Part shown: piece after piece, positions 47,642 to 57,004 of the stretch
Layout of the letters: each line of letters begins with the position of its first letter
How positions within the stretch are numbered: position 1 is the stretch's first letter
From: Hyphomicrobiales bacterium
Lineage (GTDB): Bacteria > Pseudomonadota > Alphaproteobacteria > Rhizobiales > Rhizobiaceae
Length of the DNA stretch: 64,000 nt
Direction of reading: 5' to 3'
Assembly: GCA_900489925.1 (NCBI GenBank)
Contig: UEHQ01000012.1
Span: 372,001 to 436,000 of the forward strand
The notes under the pieces: generated by a model
What the model was told of the DNA's origin: nothing
What the model saw: only the letters and a program-made list of their open reading frames with translations
Databases searched by the model: none
Made by a program: the position numbers and the translations under genes

Positions 47642-47854
47642 TCACTCCGGAAACTTTGAGACGATGATGAACATGACGGTTCCCGCCAGCAGTGTCACCA
47701 GCGAGTAGGTGTAAAGCACCAGCAAAAAGGGCTGGAACAGCATGAGGAAACCGACAGCAATCAGGACGGTCGCGATGTTCTCCATCGGCCCGCGGCGCAG
47801 CAAGAAGGGCCGCTTTGGGGTAACGGGGCGGGGTGTTTCAATCAGGTGCGTCAT
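47642..47854 (-). CDS. 70-residue membrane protein of ABC importer operon
   Basis: A basic, Pro-rich N-terminus (PRPVTPKRPFLLRRG) precedes two hydrophobic helices (about 26-45 and 48-66). The ATG overlaps the upstream permease stop by four bases, and the stop lies 4 bases before the first ATPase gene, so it is firmly part of the operon. It is too small for a permease and could be an accessory subunit of the transporter. No named family recalled. Confidence 0.7.
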   Translation of the reverse strand: MTHLIETPRPVTPKRPFLLRRGPMENIATVLIAVGFLMLFQPFLLVLYTYSLVTLLAGTVMFIIVSKFPE

Positions 47855-48804
47855 TTGCGGACCGCTCCGAAGGTGATGCCACGCAGCAGCTGCTTGCGCA
47901 GGAGAATGGTGAAGACGAGAATCGGGATCAGAAAGATCGTCGTACCGGCCGCTACCGCCGGCCAGTCCTGCCCGCCTTCGCCAATGATCGTCGGGATGAA
48001 CGGTGGTGCCGTCTGCGCCTCGCCCGATGTCAGAAGGGCAGCGAAGGCATATTCGTTCCAGGCGAAGATCAGGCAGAAGATGGCCGTTGCCGCGATGCCG
48101 GTCGTTGCCTGTGGCAACACGACCTTCCAGAATGCCTGCAAGCGCGTGTAGCCATCGATCATCGCTGCTTCCTCGTATTCACGGGGAATTTCGTCGATGA
48201 AGCCCTTGAGCAGCCAGACGGCGAGCGAGACATTGACCGCGGTGTAAAGCAGGATCATGCCGAGCGCCGTGTCTGACAGACCCAACTCGCGATACATCAG
48301 GTAGATCGGAATCGCGACCGCGATCGGCGGCATCATGCGTGTCGACAGAATGAAGAATAGCAGGTCATCCGCGAGCGGCACCTTGAACCGAGAGAAGCCA
48401 TAGGCGGCAAGCGTGCCCAGGAAGACAGCAAGAAATGTCGAACCGAAGGCAATCACGAGCGAATTGACGAAGCGCGGCAGGAAGTTCGAAGGGCCGGCTA
48501 TCACCATGTTGCGCTTGCGGGTTACCTCATCACAGGTTCCGGTCGGCGCCGGCAACGCTGCGATATATTCGGGTGTCTGCCGCGTTCTCGTCGTGAGAAG
48601 ATTGCAATAGCCTTCGACCGTGGGGCTGAAGACGATCTTCGGCGGGTAGCTGATCGAGTCCGGCGGCGACTTGATGCTCGTGAGGAAGATCCAGGCAAGT
48701 GGGATCAGCGTTATCAGGGCATAGAGGATCACGATCGCACCGGCGATCCGCTTGCTTGTGGGGCTCGGCTCGACGACCGAATGGGCAGCGTTGACGGAGC
48801 TCAT
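47851..48804 (-). CDS. Sugar ABC importer permease (MalG type)
   Basis: A 317-residue inner-membrane permease with six helices and the EAA loop EYEEAAMIDGYTRLQAFWKVVLPQ. A long periplasmic insertion with two Cys (GYCNLL and GTCDEV) follows the first helix, unlike typical MalG. The start at 48804 overlaps the stop of the other permease by four bases. Confidence 0.92.
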   Translation of the reverse strand: MSSVNAAHSVVEPSPTSKRIAGAIVILYALITLIPLAWIFLTSIKSPPDSISYPPKIVFSPTVEGYCNLLTTRTRQTPEYIAALPAPTGTCDEVTRKRNMVIAGPSNFLPRFVNSLVIAFGSTFLAVFLGTLAAYGFSRFKVPLADDLLFFILSTRMMPPIAVAIPIYLMYRELGLSDTALGMILLYTAVNVSLAVWLLKGFIDEIPREYEEAAMIDGYTRLQAFWKVVLPQATTGIAATAIFCLIFAWNEYAFAALLTSGEAQTAPPFIPTIIGEGGQDWPAVAAGTTIFLIPILVFTILLRKQLLRGITFGAVRK

Positions 48805-49769
48805 CTTTGCTTCACCTTGTTGAGAGCCTTGACGTAGATGTTGGCAAGACCGAACACCGCAACGAAAAGGACGATTGCGAAGGCAGAGGCACGGCCGGTT
48901 GCCCAGCTTTCGAATGCCGCCCGCTTGAGGGTGATCGAGGCGACCTCGGTGACCGAGCCCGGTCCGCCGCCCGTCAACAGCGTGACCATGTCGAACATCT
49001 TGAAATTCTCGATGCCACGGAAGAGCACCGCGAGCATGATGAAGGGAAGCGCCATCGGCACTGTGATCGACCAGAACTGCCGCCACGCCGACGCTCGGTC
49101 CACCTCTGCCGCCTCGTAGATATAGTCGGGGATCGAACGCAGGCCGGCCAGGCAAATGAGCATGACGTATGGCGTCCACATCCAGGTATCGACGATGACG
49201 ATGGCCCAGGGTGCCAGCGAGACATTGCCCAGCATCTGGATGTCGGCGGTCGGGATGCCGGTGACCAACGAAACCGCATAGGCAAAGAGCCCGATCTGCG
49301 GTTCATAGAGGAACCGCCAGAAATTGCCGACCACGGCAGGCGACAGCATCATCGGAATGAGGATGATGGTCGTCCAGAAGGCGTGGCCGCGAAACTTGCG
49401 ATCGATCAGATAGGCCAGCGCAAATCCGATCACGGTCTGTAGCAGGATCGTCCAGAACACGAAATGCGCCGTCGTCTGCATGGCCTGCCAGATATCCGGA
49501 TCGGTCAGGACGCGCTCGTAATTACTGAAGCCGACACCTTGAACAGGTGCATTCGGCCGATTGGCGCGATAGTTCGTGAACGACAGATAGATTGCCCAGA
49601 TCAGCGGAAATATATTGATCGCGAGCAACAGCGTGATGGCAGGTGCGATAAACACCCAGGCGATGGCGCGATCGGATAGGCCGCGGACGCGTCGGGCGAC
49701 AGATACGGGTGTTGCCCTTGCTGTCACGTCTGCCGCCTTCTCGACGATGGAAGAATGAGAGATATTCAA
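48801..49769 (-). CDS. Sugar ABC importer permease (MalF type)
   Basis: A permease of about 322 residues with six helices (AIAWVFIAPAITLLLAINIFPLIWAIYLSF in the first) and EAA loop IYEAAEVDRASAWRQFWSITVPM. The TTG at 49769 with AGGTGA just upstream is a plausible start. The longer frame to 49871 begins in the intergenic segment after the binding protein. The exact start is uncertain. Confidence 0.9.
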   Translation of the reverse strand: MNISHSSIVEKAADVTARATPVSVARRVRGLSDRAIAWVFIAPAITLLLAINIFPLIWAIYLSFTNYRANRPNAPVQGVGFSNYERVLTDPDIWQAMQTTAHFVFWTILLQTVIGFALAYLIDRKFRGHAFWTTIILIPMMLSPAVVGNFWRFLYEPQIGLFAYAVSLVTGIPTADIQMLGNVSLAPWAIVIVDTWMWTPYVMLICLAGLRSIPDYIYEAAEVDRASAWRQFWSITVPMALPFIMLAVLFRGIENFKMFDMVTLLTGGGPGSVTEVASITLKRAAFESWATGRASAFAIVLFVAVFGLANIYVKALNKVKQR

Positions 49770-49870
49770 GATGTCACCTGGTCTTTGCGTATATGAGACA
49801 TCTGGCGGCTCGGCCCGTTTGCCGATCCGAGCCGCCATCTTGACGATCAGGTTGGATGCCCAGCGGGACA

Positions 49871-51196
49871 CTAGATCTTGCCGTCGTCCTTGAAGACCTC
49901 GGTCCAGTCCTTCACCAGCCCGTCCAGCGCTTCCTGGGCAGTCCCGTTACCGGCGACTACGTAGTTGTGGACGCGCTTCTGCATGTCCTGGAGCAGGGTG
50001 GCGTAGCTCGGCTCGGCCCAGAAATCCTTGACGATTGCCATGGAGTCCAGGAACGCCTGAGCATAAGGCTGGCTTGCTGCAAAGTCCGGCGCATTGATGA
50101 CCGCCTTCAGGCAAGAATAGCCACCAAGCTTCCACCATTTGGCCTGCACCTCAGGCTGGGCGAACCACTTGATGTACTGCAGCGCCGCATCCTTCTTGTC
50201 GGAGTAGGACACGACGGAGATGCCCTGGCCGCCAAGCTGCGCGAAATGCTCTTTCTCCGCAGGGTTCGGGAAGAACCCGATCCTGTCGCCGCCCACCTTC
50301 TCGTCCTTGTAGAGGCCGGGCCAAGTGAAGGCGAAGTTCATCTGCATGGCAACCTGGCCTGATTTGAAGGCATCAGCGGATTCGACCATGTAGACGTTGG
50401 AGCTGCCGGGCGGCGTGCAGCAATCATAGAGAGCCTTGTAGAACTCCAGACCCTTGACTGCTTCAGGAGAGTTGACGAAGCCTTCCATTTCATAGGGCTT
50501 CTTCGGGTTTTCGTACTGGAAACCCCAGTCGTAAAGGACGTTGGTCACGCCCATGGTGATACCTTCCGAGCCGCGCTCGGTGTAGATCGACGCGCCGTAG
50601 ACGGTCTTTCCATCGATCTCACGCTTCTGGAAAAACTCGGCGATCTGCTTCAGCTGATCATAGGTCTTTGGCGCCGCCAGTTCCCAGCCGTACTTTTCCT
50701 TGAATTCCTTCTTCAGCTCCGGTCTTTCGAACCAGTCCTTGCGATAGGTCCAGCCTACGACGTCGCCCATGGCCGGCAGCGCCCAGTAGTTTGGCGTATT
50801 CTTCGGCCACTCTGAATAACCCACGACTGTCGCCGGCACGAAGTCATCCATCTTGATGCCTTCCTTGTCGAAGAAGTCGTTCAGCTTGACATAGTGGCCG
50901 TTCTCGGCCGAGCCGCCGATCCACTGGCTGTCGCCGATGATCAGATCGCAAAGCTTGCCATGCGAGTTTAGTTCGTTGAGGAACCGGTCGGCGTAACTCG
51001 TCCACGGAACGAACTCGAACTTCATGTCCGTTCCCGTCTTGGCGGTGAAGTCCTTCGACAGTTCGACGAGCGCGTTTGCAGGGTCCCAAGCGGCCCAGCA
51101 CAGCGTCAACTGATCGGCTTTCGCGAGGTTGGGCAATGCCGACGACAACACGATTGCCGAGGCAAGCCCGATGAGGGCTTTCGATCTTTTCTGCAT
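49871..51196 (-). CDS. Sugar/polyol ABC importer substrate-binding protein
   Basis: A 441-residue periplasmic binding protein of the family 1 type. The signal peptide MQKRSKALIGLASAIV... is cleaved near LAKADQ. LCWAAWDPANALVELSKDF, FEFVPWTSYADRFLNEL and LIIGDSQWIGG resemble binding proteins of polyol/sugar importers. GGAGGAACTT precedes the ATG at 51196. It is the first gene of the operon that continues through two permeases, two ATPases and the ketose kinases, so the ligand is probably a polyol or ketose such as glycerol, dihydroxyacetone or a tetritol (inference). Confidence 0.92.
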   Translation of the reverse strand: MQKRSKALIGLASAIVLSSALPNLAKADQLTLCWAAWDPANALVELSKDFTAKTGTDMKFEFVPWTSYADRFLNELNSHGKLCDLIIGDSQWIGGSAENGHYVKLNDFFDKEGIKMDDFVPATVVGYSEWPKNTPNYWALPAMGDVVGWTYRKDWFERPELKKEFKEKYGWELAAPKTYDQLKQIAEFFQKREIDGKTVYGASIYTERGSEGITMGVTNVLYDWGFQYENPKKPYEMEGFVNSPEAVKGLEFYKALYDCCTPPGSSNVYMVESADAFKSGQVAMQMNFAFTWPGLYKDEKVGGDRIGFFPNPAEKEHFAQLGGQGISVVSYSDKKDAALQYIKWFAQPEVQAKWWKLGGYSCLKAVINAPDFAASQPYAQAFLDSMAIVKDFWAEPSYATLLQDMQKRVHNYVVAGNGTAQEALDGLVKDWTEVFKDDGKI

Positions 51197-51283
51197 AAGT
51201 TCCTCCCAGAACCAAAGCCGGCCCGGCCGGCAGCACAAGTTCACCCATTTCTAGAAAATGCTCACATGAACTCCTCGACCATC

Positions 51284-51325
51284 ATGTTTAGCAATATGTT
51301 TAGTGATAAACTCTTTTATAAACAT
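51284..51325. promoter_or_regulatory. Cluster of ATGTTTA/TAAACAT operator-like repeats
   Basis: Two direct copies of ATGTTTAG (51284 and 51296) are followed by ATAAAC (51306) and ATAAACAT (51318), the inverse of the first pair. The cluster lies about 90-130 bases upstream of the ABC/dha operon and 210 bases before the MBL-rhodanese gene. It looks like a repressor operator (DeoR/GlpR-like spacing). Confidence 0.4.
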
Positions 51326-51538
51326 TGCAAGCGGCAATCGATGCTGCATCGCAGCGCAATTGACGATCGCGTCGGTGCGAGTGTCATGTCCGCAAAGGCT
51401 GTCAGAAATTTCAGGACAGGGAGCTATTTTGAGCCGCCGGACTATGGTCTATTCTCGCCCAACAAAATCAACCTGACGCGCGGCCGCCGCTTCGATTGCG
51501 CTCACTCGCCGCAACGCTCGAAAGCAATGGAGCAGACA

Positions 51539-52576
51539 ATGATCTTCCGACAGTTGTTCGACAGCGTTTCAGGCACCTACACCTACCTCATCGCGAGCAG
51601 GCAGGGCGGAGAGGCCCTGATCATCGATCCGGTGCTCGAGAAGGTCGATCGATACCTGCAGCTGGTAAGAGAGCTGGACCTGAAGCTGGTCAAGGCCGTC
51701 GATACGCATCTGCACGCCGATCACATCACAGGCCTCGGCGCCCTTCGTGACCATACGCATTGCATCACTGTCATGGGCGAGCAGACCAAGGCCGATGTCG
51801 TCGCCATGCGCGTCGCCGAGGGCGATCGCGTTTCGATCGAGGGTGTCAGCCTCGATGTGATGTACACGCCGGGCCATACCGACGATTCCTATTCCTACCT
51901 GATGGGCAACCGCATCTTCACCGGTGACACGCTGCTGATCCGTGGCACAGGACGCACAGACTTCCAGAATGGCGATCCGCGCGCGCAGTACGATTCGATC
52001 TTCAACAAGCTTCTGCGACTGCCCGACGAGACGCTGCTTTATCCGGCGCATGACTACAAGGGCGACACCGTTTCGACGATCGGCGAAGAGAAGCGGTTCA
52101 ATCCGCGCCTGCAGGTGAAATCGATCGACGAATATGTTGACCTGATGAACAACCTGAACTTGCCCAACCCGAAGATGATGGATGTGGCCGTGCCGGCCAA
52201 TGTCCATATCGGGCTGCATCAGGATGAAATCGCGCGCAAGGGATGGGCGCTGTCGGCAACGCAGGCGCTCTCCTTGCGCGGTCGCACCGACACGACGATC
52301 GTCGATCTGCGCGAGCGGAGCGAACGCGAACGGCACGGCGTCATACCGGGCTCGCTCCACGCGCCTTACCCCGACCTCCAGGAAAACCTCAGCGCCGGCG
52401 GAATACTCCACGAGCTTGCAATGGCCACCGGCAAGAGGATCGTCTTCTACTGCGCCTTCGGCGAACGCTCGGCGATGGCCGTACAAGCCGCCCAAGATGC
52501 GGGCCTGAAGAGCGCCTGCCATATCGAGGGTGGAATCGACGCCTGGAAGAAGGCAGGCGGTACGATCGAGCAGTGA
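51539..52576 (+). CDS. MBL-fold (persulfide dioxygenase-like) + rhodanese fusion protein
   Basis: A 345-residue protein. Residues 1-230 form a metallo-beta-lactamase fold (THLHADHITGLG, TPGHTDDSYSYLM, FTGDTLLIRGTGRTDFQNGD, LYPAHDYKG) like ETHE1/Blh persulfide dioxygenases. The C-terminal 240-345 form a rhodanese domain with active Cys in VFYCAFGERSAM and IEGGIDAWKKAGG. It probably oxidises glutathione persulfide in sulfide detoxification. GGAG lies 6 bases before the ATG at 51539; the ATG at 51527 is an alternative. Confidence 0.9.
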   Translation: MIFRQLFDSVSGTYTYLIASRQGGEALIIDPVLEKVDRYLQLVRELDLKLVKAVDTHLHADHITGLGALRDHTHCITVMGEQTKADVVAMRVAEGDRVSIEGVSLDVMYTPGHTDDSYSYLMGNRIFTGDTLLIRGTGRTDFQNGDPRAQYDSIFNKLLRLPDETLLYPAHDYKGDTVSTIGEEKRFNPRLQVKSIDEYVDLMNNLNLPNPKMMDVAVPANVHIGLHQDEIARKGWALSATQALSLRGRTDTTIVDLRERSERERHGVIPGSLHAPYPDLQENLSAGGILHELAMATGKRIVFYCAFGERSAMAVQAAQDAGLKSACHIEGGIDAWKKAGGTIEQ

Positions 52577-52744
52577 TACGCAGGCAGCCAGGCCGACCAG
52601 CAGTCGCGCGGGCAGCGGACCTCATATCGGCAGCACTTGAGCCAATCGGCCACTCAACGGCCACGATTCCGCCGGAGGGTTGGCCTGTTGCATCCTGCGC
52701 CGACACATGTCGGTTCCCACACGAGAACACCTCCCGAGATTCCC

Positions 52745-54235
52745 ATGGTTGAAAACCGCATTCGCCGCAAATCCCTGCTTGACAAGATAACCACGCCGCA
52801 AGCTGCTGCCGACCTCATCAAGGACGGCATGACCATCGGCATGAGTGGGTTTACCCGTGCCGGCGATGCCAAGGCGGTCCCGATCGCCATGGCGGAAAAG
52901 GCCAAGACAGATCCATTTCAGATCACCCTCATCACCGGCGCTTCGCTCGGCCATGACGTGGACCGGATACTGACCGAGGCCGGTGTTCTTGCGCGGCGCC
53001 TGCCGTTCCAGGTCGACCGGACGCTGCGTGCCGCGATCAACCGGGGCGAGGTCATGTTCATCGACCAGCACCTTTCCGAGACTGTCGAGCATTTGCGCTC
53101 CAACCAGCTGGGTCCGATCGACTACGCTGTGGTCGAAGCCGCGGCAATCACCGAGGATGGCGGCATCGTGCCTTCCACATCGATCGGCAACTCGGCAAGC
53201 TTCGCGATCTTGGCAAAGAAGCTCATCGTCGAAATCAATCTCAGCCAGCCCCTGGCACTCGAGGGACTTCACGACGTCTACATCCCGACAAAGCGTCCGT
53301 CGCGAGTGCCCATCCCGGTCGTTGGCTGCGATAGCAGGGTTGGCTTCCCCTATGTCCCGATCGATCCCGACAAGATCGCCGCTATCGTCGTGACCGACGC
53401 CAAGGACAGCTTTTCGAGGGTCGAGGCACCGGATGCCGACACACAGGCGATTGCCGATCACCTGATCCACTTCCTCGAAGGAGAAGTGGCGCGCGGGCGC
53501 CTGGATCTGACGCTTCAGCCACTCCAGGCGGGCATCGGTACGATCGCCAATTCGGTGCTGACGGGCCTTGCGGCCGGGCCTTTCCATCATTTGCGGATGT
53601 ACAGCGAAGTGCTGCAGGACAGCACGTTCGACCTCTTCGATGCGGGCAAGCTGGCCTTTGCCTCGGGATCGTCGATCACGCTGTCGGCGGCATGTGGCGA
53701 GCGGGTCTTCAACCAGTTCGACAAATACAAGGACAAGCTGATCCTGCGGCCACAGGAAATCAGCAACCACCCTGAGGTAATCCGCAGACTTGGCGTCATC
53801 GGTATCAATACGGCGCTCGAGGTGGACATCTACGGCAACATCAACTCCACACACGTCAACGGCACGCACATGATGAACGGCATCGGCGGTTCCGGAGACT
53901 TTGCTCGCAACGCCTATCTGTCGATCTTCGTCACCAAGTCTCTCGCCAAGGGCGGCCGGACCTCCTCTGTGGTGCCAATGGTGCCGCATGTCGATCACAC
54001 CGAACACGACGTTGACGTCATCGTCACCGAAAACGGCCTGGCAGACCTGCGTGAGCTCGCTCCGCGGGAACGAGCGGAGCTGATCATCGCCCACTGTGCG
54101 CACCCGGATTACCGTGAGGCATTGCTCGATTATTTCCAGCGAGCAACCGCACGCGGCGGTCACACTCCCCACATTCTCGAGGAAGCCTTCTCCTGGCATA
54201 CGCGCCAGCAGGCAACGGGCAGCATGCAACCCTAA
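52745..54235 (+). CDS. Acetyl-CoA hydrolase/CoA-transferase family (succinyl-CoA:acetate type)
   Basis: A 496-residue class I CoA-transferase. GMTIGMSGFTRAGDAKAVP at the N-terminus and GIGTIANSVLTGL mid-protein are family hallmarks. The probable catalytic Glu is E288 in MYSEVLQDSTFDLFDAGK; NTALEVDIYGNINSTHVNGT and GSGDFARNAYLSIF follow. Such enzymes move CoA between succinyl-CoA and acetate or propionate. The start at 52745 avoids an N-terminal extension of unrelated sequence. It lies downstream of the MBL-rhodanese gene with a 168-base gap. Confidence 0.92.
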   Translation: MVENRIRRKSLLDKITTPQAAADLIKDGMTIGMSGFTRAGDAKAVPIAMAEKAKTDPFQITLITGASLGHDVDRILTEAGVLARRLPFQVDRTLRAAINRGEVMFIDQHLSETVEHLRSNQLGPIDYAVVEAAAITEDGGIVPSTSIGNSASFAILAKKLIVEINLSQPLALEGLHDVYIPTKRPSRVPIPVVGCDSRVGFPYVPIDPDKIAAIVVTDAKDSFSRVEAPDADTQAIADHLIHFLEGEVARGRLDLTLQPLQAGIGTIANSVLTGLAAGPFHHLRMYSEVLQDSTFDLFDAGKLAFASGSSITLSAACGERVFNQFDKYKDKLILRPQEISNHPEVIRRLGVIGINTALEVDIYGNINSTHVNGTHMMNGIGGSGDFARNAYLSIFVTKSLAKGGRTSSVVPMVPHVDHTEHDVDVIVTENGLADLRELAPRERAELIIAHCAHPDYREALLDYFQRATARGGHTPHILEEAFSWHTRQQATGSMQP

Positions 54236-54319
54236 CTCAAGGACGGCCACGTCCATTCAAGCCTAGTACTGGACTACCGCCTAAAGTCTCATCTCCAGCT
54301 TCAATCGTTCCGATGGCCA

Positions 54320-54346
54320 GCCCGGCAGCCTTATCCGCTGCCGGGC
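54320..54346. terminator. Stem-loop between convergent genes
   Basis: GCCCGGCAGC and GCTGCCGGGC form a 10-bp perfect stem with a 7-base loop, between the convergent CoA-transferase and uxuA. No T-run on the plus strand. Confidence 0.5.
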
Positions 54347-54365
54347 GAAATGGTTTCGCCGCAGT

Positions 54366-55553
54366 CTAGTTTGCGACGGCGCCTAGCGCATGCAAGATGC
54401 CGCGAAGCTCCGCCAACCCACGCAGACGACCGATCGCCGGGTATCCGGGCGTGACGGTCTTGTTCAGATCATCGAGCATGCGGTGGCCATGATCCGAGCG
54501 AATGACGATTGTCTCATTCGCTGCACGCTTGTTGTCTTCGGCCACCAGCTCCTTGAGCACCGCAACCATGTCGACATCACCTTCCAGATGCGCGCTCTCA
54601 TGAAAGGAGCGGCCGTCTCCCTCACGCTTGGTGGCGCGCAGGTGAGCGAAGTGAATGCGCGACGCAAAACGACGCGCGATGGCCGGTAGGTCATTGTCGG
54701 CACGAACACCGAGACTGCCCGTGCAGTAGCACATGCCGTTGGCGGGGGAGGGAACAGCGTCGAAGAGAGCCGCATAATCGTCAACCGTAGACGCGATCCT
54801 GGGAAGGCCGAAGAGGGGACGTGGCGGGTCGTCGGGGTGCAGCGTCAACTTGACTCCGCGTGCCTCCGCCACAGGCGTCACCGCCTCGAGGAACTCGATG
54901 AGGTGCTGGCGCAGCCGCGCCGCGTCAATGTCCGCATACGCGGCCAGCTTCTCGCGAAACTCCGGAACAGTCAGCGGTTCGGTCGTTGATCCCGGGAGCG
55001 CCGATGTGATGTTATGGGTGATCTCCGCAATTTCGGCCTCCGTCATCGCGTCGAACACTTCGCGCGCCCGCGCCCTGTCCTGCGCCGAGTATTGGTCCTC
55101 CGCGCCCTGGCGCTGGAGAACGAACAGATCAAAGGCCGCGAATTTCTCGTGGTCAAACCGCATAGCGGTCGCACCGGTGTCGATCACATAGTCGAGCTCG
55201 GTGCGCGTCCAGTCGACAACGGGCATGAAGTTGTAGCAGACGATCGGTATGTTGCAGGCGGCCACTGCTTCAAGACTTGCGATCCAGGCCTCGATCTCCG
55301 CCTTGGCTCGGCCACCGTTGCGCTTGACCGCATCCGGAATTGGAATGCTCTCGACAACGGACCACGTTAGGTTCGAGCGGCCAGGCGGCGTTGTTTCGAT
55401 CATGGCCTGGCGCTCGCGCACCTCAGCCTGCGTCCACGCCCGGCCGATCGGCACCTGATGCAGGGACGAGACCACGTTCGTCGCACCGGTTTGCCGTACC
55501 TCATCGAGTGTCACCGGCGCCTGCGGACCGAACCATCTCCAACCTTGACGCAT
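54366..55553 (-). CDS. uxuA: Mannonate dehydratase
   Basis: A 395-residue UxuA: MRQGWRWFGPQAPVTLDEVRQTGATNVVSSLHQVPIG at the start, SIPIPDAVKRNGG, CYNFMPVVDWTRTEL, LTLHPDDPPRPLFGLPRI and IRSDHGHRMLDDL. It dehydrates D-mannonate to 2-keto-3-deoxygluconate in glucuronate breakdown. AGGAGGAAG precedes the ATG. It lies 44 bases after a GntR regulator on the same strand. The other hexuronate genes (uxaC, uxuB) are not here. Confidence 0.95.
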   Translation of the reverse strand: MRQGWRWFGPQAPVTLDEVRQTGATNVVSSLHQVPIGRAWTQAEVRERQAMIETTPPGRSNLTWSVVESIPIPDAVKRNGGRAKAEIEAWIASLEAVAACNIPIVCYNFMPVVDWTRTELDYVIDTGATAMRFDHEKFAAFDLFVLQRQGAEDQYSAQDRARAREVFDAMTEAEIAEITHNITSALPGSTTEPLTVPEFREKLAAYADIDAARLRQHLIEFLEAVTPVAEARGVKLTLHPDDPPRPLFGLPRIASTVDDYAALFDAVPSPANGMCYCTGSLGVRADNDLPAIARRFASRIHFAHLRATKREGDGRSFHESAHLEGDVDMVAVLKELVAEDNKRAANETIVIRSDHGHRMLDDLNKTVTPGYPAIGRLRGLAELRGILHALGAVAN

Positions 55554-55597
55554 TACACTTCCTCCTTGGGATCTTCTGTATCGTTCGTTGCTGAGAT

Positions 55598-56311
55598 TCA
55601 GCGGAAATAATCGGGATATCGCGTACGAAGCTCGGCGACATCAGGGATAACCGCACTCAGATGATGCATCATGGCCTCACGGGCTGCGGCAACGTTATGA
55701 GCTGCGATCGCATCGCGGATGCATCCGTGTTCCCGGACCACATTGTCCATGCGACCGAGAACCGGCAACGTAAGTCGCCGAGCGCGATCGATTTGCACCT
55801 TCACGGTCTTCAGGATCGTCCAGATGCCGGGATAGCCTGCGATCCCCGCAATAGCCTCATGGAAAGCCTCGTCCTCCTCGTGAAAGGCCGCGGTATCGCC
55901 GAGCGCCGCAAGCGATCGTTGGCGGGAAATAATGGCGTCCAGACGATCGATGTCCAACGCGGTGGCGATTTCGGCGGCCCGCTCCACCGTCGTGCCTTCA
56001 AGCGCCTTGCGCACGACAACCGCTTCAGGGATTGCCGAGACCGGGACCTGCGACACAGCGGTGCCCGATTGAGGATAGATGTCGACCAGTCCGCCCTCCG
56101 ACAGCCGAAGCAGAGCCTCGCGAACCGGCGTTCGGCTGACTTTGAACTCCTCCGCAATCCGCTTTTCCTGCAACGGCATTCCGGGCGGCAGACGAAGGGA
56201 GAGGATATCCGCATGCAGCCGATCAAAGATGACATCAGCCGTCGTCACCCGACGAAGCTTCAAGGGCGGAGAAGACACGGCATGCGCCGCCAAAACATCA
56301 CTCGTCTGCAT
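55598..56311 (-). CDS. GntR/FadR-family transcriptional regulator
   Basis: A 237-residue regulator. The winged helix lies at about 20-85 (RLPPGMPLQEKRIAEEFKVSRTPVREALLRLSEGGLVDIYPQSGTAV), then an all-helical FCD ligand domain (FHEEDEAFHEAI, HGCIRDAIAAHNVAAAREAMMHHL) with metal-binding His. It is upstream of and co-directional with uxuA, so control of hexuronate use is likely. Confidence 0.88.
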   Translation of the reverse strand: MQTSDVLAAHAVSSPPLKLRRVTTADVIFDRLHADILSLRLPPGMPLQEKRIAEEFKVSRTPVREALLRLSEGGLVDIYPQSGTAVSQVPVSAIPEAVVVRKALEGTTVERAAEIATALDIDRLDAIISRQRSLAALGDTAAFHEEDEAFHEAIAGIAGYPGIWTILKTVKVQIDRARRLTLPVLGRMDNVVREHGCIRDAIAAHNVAAAREAMMHHLSAVIPDVAELRTRYPDYFR

Positions 56312-56406
56312 AGGTCACGTCGGTATCAACTGGAATGCGTATTCTAGTATATTAATTTTCCCCGACTGCCAAGAAGCGTCCGGATTGGGCACGGCGACGT
56401 AAGACG

Positions 56407-56466
<60 letters not shown>

Positions 56467-56730
56467 AACCTCGCTCTAGCGGAAGTCGACGCGGCAACAG
56501 AAGCCTGCGCGTCTCAGGCCTGCGTAGAAGCGGGCGTATATCCATTCGATCAATCGCGCTTCGATTTCTGGCCGGTCCGTACGAGGTCCGAGCGGAAGAC
56601 AATCCTTGGCGTTGCATTCGACCCGGACCGCCGGCCTGCCCATCCTGACGCTACCGTGTCGATGGTTGCCTTGATGCTTGGCGCCACGATTGACCGGCAC
56701 CAGATATAGCCGAAGCCAGATGGCTCGGCC
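56467..56730. other. Gene-free stretch upstream of kdp
   Basis: No supported gene. Short frames cross it but lack ribosome-binding sites and similarity. Confidence 0.35.
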
Positions 56731-56747
56731 TTTATAAGATTTTTATA
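56731..56747 (+). promoter_or_regulatory. Possible KdpE-binding direct repeat
   Basis: TTTATA-AGATT-TTTATA: two direct TTTATA elements 11 bases apart, about 160 bases before the first kdp ORF. The E. coli KdpE site is a comparable T-rich TTTTTATA repeat. This is the natural place for KdpD/KdpE control. Confidence 0.35.
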
Positions 56748-56906
56748 TCTTCGCCCTCCGCTCCCACTCGAACGGCTATGCGCTTCAGCCGCATATTAAC
56801 GCCCGAGAGATCCGAAGATCATCTCCACGTCAGAAAGATCAACGCGCCGTTCACGGATGGCGCCCGCAGTCTTGTCTGACCAGAAGAACAACAGGAGTCA
56901 GGACCG

Positions 56907-56990
56907 ATGATGGACATAGTTCTACTCATCACAGCAATCGTATTTTTCGCTCTGTGCTTTGCCTACACCAAAGCCTGCGACCGGCTTTAA
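56907..56990 (+). CDS. 27-residue membrane peptide upstream of kdpF
   Basis: The frame begins ATGATG, with CAGGAG upstream, and encodes MMDIVLLITAIVFFALCFAYTK followed by ACDRL: a single hydrophobic helix with a short charged tail. It ends 14 bases before kdpF. The size and place suggest an accessory peptide of the Kdp complex or a KdpF-like relative. It is too short for routine gene callers. Confidence 0.55.
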   Translation: MMDIVLLITAIVFFALCFAYTKACDRL

Positions 56991-57004
56991 CCGGAGGAAG
57001 CGCC

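Noticed and set aside
52622-54256. 544-residue minus-strand frame over the CoA-transferase
   Set aside because: Antisense shadow of a gene with a full set of CoA-transferase motifs.
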